Below, piece after piece: positions 8,041-10,546 of a stretch of DNA of 10,546 nt. The DNA is taken from assembly GCA_015501055.1 (NCBI GenBank), contig JADNYV010001025.1:1-10546 (forward strand). Direction: 5' to 3'. This DNA comes from Mucidula mucida (taxonomy: Eukaryota; Basidiomycota; Agaricomycetes; Agaricales; Physalacriaceae). The first letter of the stretch is position 1; the number at the start of each line of letters is the position of its first letter. Below the pieces are notes generated by a model. It was given only the letters and a program-made list of their open reading frames with translations, did not search any database and was not told the origin of the DNA. The translations under genes were made by a program, and so were the position numbers.

Positions 8041-9027
8041 CAGCATGCACCGCATGTCCGTTCTTCGTCAAGGCATCACTACTACTTATTCATGTGGCCA
8101 GTCCGTTTCGCTCGCCGTTCCTCGTACGAAGTCGAACCAAATATAACTCATCTTGTCTTCTCGTTTGGTATAATGGCAGGTTCTGGGCTTTTGGTCTTCA
8201 GCTGTACTCGACATTTTTCTTGGGTCCGTTGTGAATGATGTCGTGCCTTCCCCATAATATATTGCAGTGTCACCAGCGCAATAGATCGGCGTCTATAAAT
8301 CACCTTCTCCCGCCCGTGCTGATGGTGAAGCTTTGAAGGCTGAAAGGAATGGAGGTCGGCGAGCTGAATATACCCTGAATCACAATCTCTTGATTTCATT
8401 GCAGGATGGCAAAGCTCTCTTCGAAATGTATCGCAGGAACGTTCAAGTTTAGAATGACGCTACTTGAAACCTCTACCCGGAAGATGAGCTCTCAGCTTGC
8501 AGACTGAAAGCCTCTTGCAGTCGGTTCATTTCTCTACCCCTGTTTTTCAATTCTCCATACATAGCTCGTTCGAATGTTTCCGACTGTTCGTGACAGGCCA
8601 TCGATCTCGTGCAGCTCGGGTTCTGAATACGTTTGACATCCATTCGTACAGCGACTATGGAACTCCTGCTAAGCATTTCTCGTCCCTCGTCCTAAGATAG
8701 CAGTGTGGGAACCACTTACTGGTGGTGTTGCGTTAGTTCAACCTCATTGGACCAAGAAGATACGGCGTACAAGAGAGAAATGGCCGTGATTCTTGGACCG
8801 ACTGAGGGCTCAAAGGCTAGAGAGCTCAGGAAGAGTAGTATACACTCACGGTTATTCTAGTATGTGTTGATGATAGGCGGCCAATGTCCGATACAGGTCG
8901 GAAAAAGATGACAGCTCATGCCAGGAATGAAAACCTCGAATTGGGAGACGCGAGTGTCGAAGAACCTTACAGGTGTGAAGGATCCGAAGGACACGGTGGA
9001 TTAGAAGTTTCTTACACGGTCATTTCA
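8041..9027. other. Region without a confident gene
   Basis: On the plus strand I find no coherent exon chain. On the minus strand there are short protein-like stretches separated by plausible splice signals, for example GTGAGT...CTCAG 48 bp apart around 8801-8848, but they do not join into one open frame. This may be an eroded minus-strand gene divergent from the secreted-protein gene at 9095, or 3' and 5' flanking sequence. Confidence 0.4.
8473..8676 (-). other. Possible exon or remnant of an unrecognised minus-strand gene
   Basis: Two overlapping minus-strand frames look protein-like. One reads ELHEIDGLSRTVGNIRT and then, after a +1 shift at a GGGG run, the other reads GREMNRLQEAFSLQAESSSS. 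Together they have heptad-like spacing of hydrophobic residues suggesting a coiled coil. A GTAGAG donor follows at 8476-8471. I do not recognise the family, and the frame break means it may be a pseudogene fragment or chance. Confidence 0.22.
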
Positions 9028-9034
9028 TATATAA
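9028..9034 (+). promoter_or_regulatory. TATA box of small secreted protein gene
   Basis: TATATAA lies 61 bp before ATG 9095, placing transcription start near 9060 with a short leader. A clear TATA box is typical of regulated, highly expressed secreted-protein genes in fungi; the link is inferred from position. Confidence 0.6.
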
Positions 9035-9094
9035 GTTCTCGAACAAGCAGGGAATACAGCAGGTTACAGCTCAAAAACTCTTCGCCTTGAGTAA

Positions 9095-9546
9095 ATGTTC
9101 AGGCTTACCGCCACATTCTTCGCCCTGTTTGACGCCGCACTGGCGATGTCGACCGCTAGTCGTGGAGAAGCCATTGTTCCCATCGCGTCCAGCGGAAGCA
9201 GCATCGTCCCCACTCCCGACGCGATCTTTATCCTCACGACCTGTGATGACCTTAATCTCACGGGTTCTGCAACTCCTGGACGTCGACCGTCTTGCCCACC
9301 GGATGCGGCGATCTTGTCGCTGCGGGACAGCAGAATTCCCTAACGAGCGTATCGACCGCGGACGGCATAGAGTGTACTCTTTTCGCGTGAGTATCCTCGG
9401 TTGTTGTGTCTGTTCGTCCGTTGAGTCCAGATGTAGAGATGAAGGCTGCACGGGAAGGAGCCAGGTCATCGTCGGGACGGTCAACGACTTGCGTACCGTC
9501 GGGTTTTGATGATACAGCGAATTCGTTCAATTGCCAGTCCACTTGA
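9095..9546 (+). CDS. Small secreted cysteine-containing protein, with two apparent single-base frameshifts
   Basis: Exons 9095-9386 and 9431-9546; the GT-AG intron is 44 bp. If frames are restored the product is about 135 residues. It starts MFRLTATFFALFDAALA, a signal-peptide-like segment with a likely cut after Ala17, although an Asp in the hydrophobic core is unusual. The mature part has motifs seen in basidiomycete small secreted proteins of beta/gamma-crystallin-like appearance: TCDDLNLTGSC, LPTGCGDL, SVSTADGIECTLF, GCTGRSQVIVGTVNDL and GFDDTANSFNC, with about seven cysteines likely forming disulfides. The frame breaks near 9268 (TCTGC where TCTTGC would continue the frame) and near 9501-9503 (one G too many). 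As written, translation from 9095 stops at 9343. Function unknown. Convergent with the NDUFA4-like gene. Confidence 0.7.
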
Positions 9547-9626
9547 TCCTCGAGATCGAGGAGCCAGGAAAGTTGGAGGTAAGATTCTCATAGAGCGGCA
9601 TTCAAAATCAAAATCTGATGCCCCCC

Positions 9627-9654
9627 ACAGGATTTTACCTTTGTCAAATCCTGT
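9627..9654. other. Perfect 9-bp stem-loop between convergent genes
   Basis: ACAGGATTT (9627-9635) and AAATCCTGT (9646-9654) are reverse complements around a 10-nt loop. It lies about 80 bp past the secreted-protein stop codon, in its probable 3' region. Possible 3'-end or RNA-stability element, or chance. The rest of 9547-9952 shows nothing I can name; a 70-codon minus-strand ORF at 9724-9936 has no recognisable motif. Confidence 0.35.
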
Positions 9655-9952
9655 AAATCATTCAATAGTGTGAAGTAGAGGGGAGTTCGTGTTGTACTCA
9701 GGTTTGAAAAACTCTTGTCGCTCTTAAATGGTCGTGATCAGCGCAGCCAAATGCAAGAGATGCGTCATACTGCCTCGGCTCAAAACGAGCTCGAAGTCAA
9801 CGTTGTTGAAGTGGATCGCGCCGTAGAGTAAGCAAACGGGGCCGTTATAGTTTGCGGAAGGTAAAAAGGCAAAGCCCAACATGCGGCCTGAGGGACTAAC
9901 AAAAGAGGATGGATAACCATGATAAAAATACAACATTATATTCGCTTTAGAA

Positions 9953-10436
9953 TTAAAATCTGTCCCGAACCCATCTGAAAAGACGTAGCGCGTTAGTGCT
10001 AATACGATCGAAGGCTATCTGAACACGTACTTCTTGTCGAACTTGTGGTTGACTTCAACAAGTTTCGTGCCCTCGTCGGGTTGTATGTTGTTCCATGGCG
10101 TGGGGTTGGCCTTGGTCCAGACAACTGCAAATATTCAGAACACTGAACATCACAGAGCCGCAGATAATACTGACCTGTTGGACTTCTGGCGGCGTGCCAG
10201 GTAGCGTAGGTCCCCATAGTTACAACGACGCCTACGATCACGACACTAGAGCAATACTTTTAGCTCGATGAATCGTAGACCAATTCAGAATGAAAACGCA
10301 CATTGGTAGAGCCTATAATGTCTATCAACGAATGATACTACTCAGGGCAAGGGAAAACGCGTACCTCAACGGCGAACCAGTTCTTCATGAAGAACTTTGA
10401 GAAAGAGGGCTTTGGTGCTGGTGCTTGGATAGGCAT
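9953..10436 (-). CDS. NDUFA4/MLRQ-like (B12D family) mitochondrial respiratory-chain subunit
   Basis: Five exons on the minus strand: 10436-10365, 10312-10302, 10245-10175, 10124-10031, 9974-9953. Introns of 52, 56, 50 and 56 bp are all GT-AG, giving 89 residues with no frame break. The second exon is only 11 nt (GCTCTACCAAT), yet it is needed to produce the continuous NWFAVEALPIVVIVG. Layout: a short Pro/Ala/Lys-rich N-terminus, the NWFAVEALP family motif (about 19-27), one transmembrane segment (about 25-45), then SPTVVWTKANPTPWNNI, matching the conserved VVW...NPTPWN region of the family, and a charged tail ending FDKKWVRDRF. Members are single-span inner-membrane proteins associated with complex I preparations or complex IV. 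Family assignment is by motif recognition; length matches the family. Confidence 0.88.
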
Positions 10437-10546
10437 TGTAGTATAAGATTGGGATTTCGATGAAGGATTGCAGCGCTCGGCGAGGCAATAAATAGTGTAG
10501 CTTTGCAGGGTTCGGTGACGTTCAGAACCTCCATCTGGAACTATTC
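10437..10546 (-). promoter_or_regulatory. Upstream region of NDUFA4-like gene (partial)
   Basis: This is the 110 bp before the minus-strand start codon, running off the window edge. It should hold the leader and part of the promoter. I see no convincing TATA box at a standard distance, as is common for housekeeping mitochondrial-protein genes. Confidence 0.35.

Noticed and set aside
8155..8215. tRNA-Gln-like stretch (TTTGGTATAATGGCAGG...CTTTTGGTCTT)
   Set aside because: It has an A-box-like start and a possible TTG anticodon loop, but the anticodon stem is imperfect, there is no T arm or GGTTCGA-type B box, and no closing acceptor stem.
8884..9090. 68-codon plus-strand ORF
   Set aside because: It overlaps the TATA box and leader of the secreted-protein gene and has no family features.
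9724..9936. 70-codon minus-strand ORF downstream of the NDUFA4-like gene
   Set aside because: No recognisable motif, no splice continuity with the gene upstream; more likely the 3' untranslated region of that gene.

Overview
The window looks like a piece of a Basidiomycota (probably Agaricomycetes) nuclear genome. The reasons are short GT-AG introns of about 44-58 bp in every gene, mixed gene orientation with no operons, an F-box/leucine-rich-repeat-like gene, a VIT-VWA protein, a small cysteine-containing secreted protein of a type common in mushrooms, a nuclear tRNA-Pro with an intron, and a hAT-type miniature transposon. No database search was possible; family names rest on motifs visible in the translations.

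Layout. 1-1005: a near-perfect palindrome centred at 503, both arms being copies of a dead short-chain dehydrogenase/reductase (SDR) gene; the right arm continues as pseudogene sequence to 1325. 1527-2647: an intact six-exon SDR of the Ayr1 (1-acyl-dihydroxyacetone-phosphate reductase) type, paralogous to the pseudogene. 2928-3261: a 318-bp hAT-like MITE with its 8-bp target duplication. 3311-3390 (minus): tRNA-Pro(AGG) with an 8-nt intron. 3544-6416: a three-exon VIT + von Willebrand A (VWA5A/PARP4-like) protein with a Gly/Arg-rich minisatellite, carrying two single-base frameshifts. 6550-8040: an F-box protein whose 3' end is uncertain. 8041-9027: no confident gene, with fragments of a possible decayed minus-strand gene. 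9095-9546: a small secreted protein gene with two single-base frameshifts. 9953-10436 (minus): a clean five-exon NDUFA4/MLRQ (B12D family) mitochondrial protein gene that includes an 11-nt micro-exon.

The genes are independent housekeeping or accessory loci with no evident shared pathway. Two things unify the window: tandem plus inverted duplication of the SDR (intact copy, dead copy, inverted dead copy), and several single-base indels that break otherwise well-conserved reading frames. Those indels, with a palindrome abutting the window edge, raise a real question of assembly quality versus genuine pseudogenisation, and should be settled before any biological reading of the broken genes.
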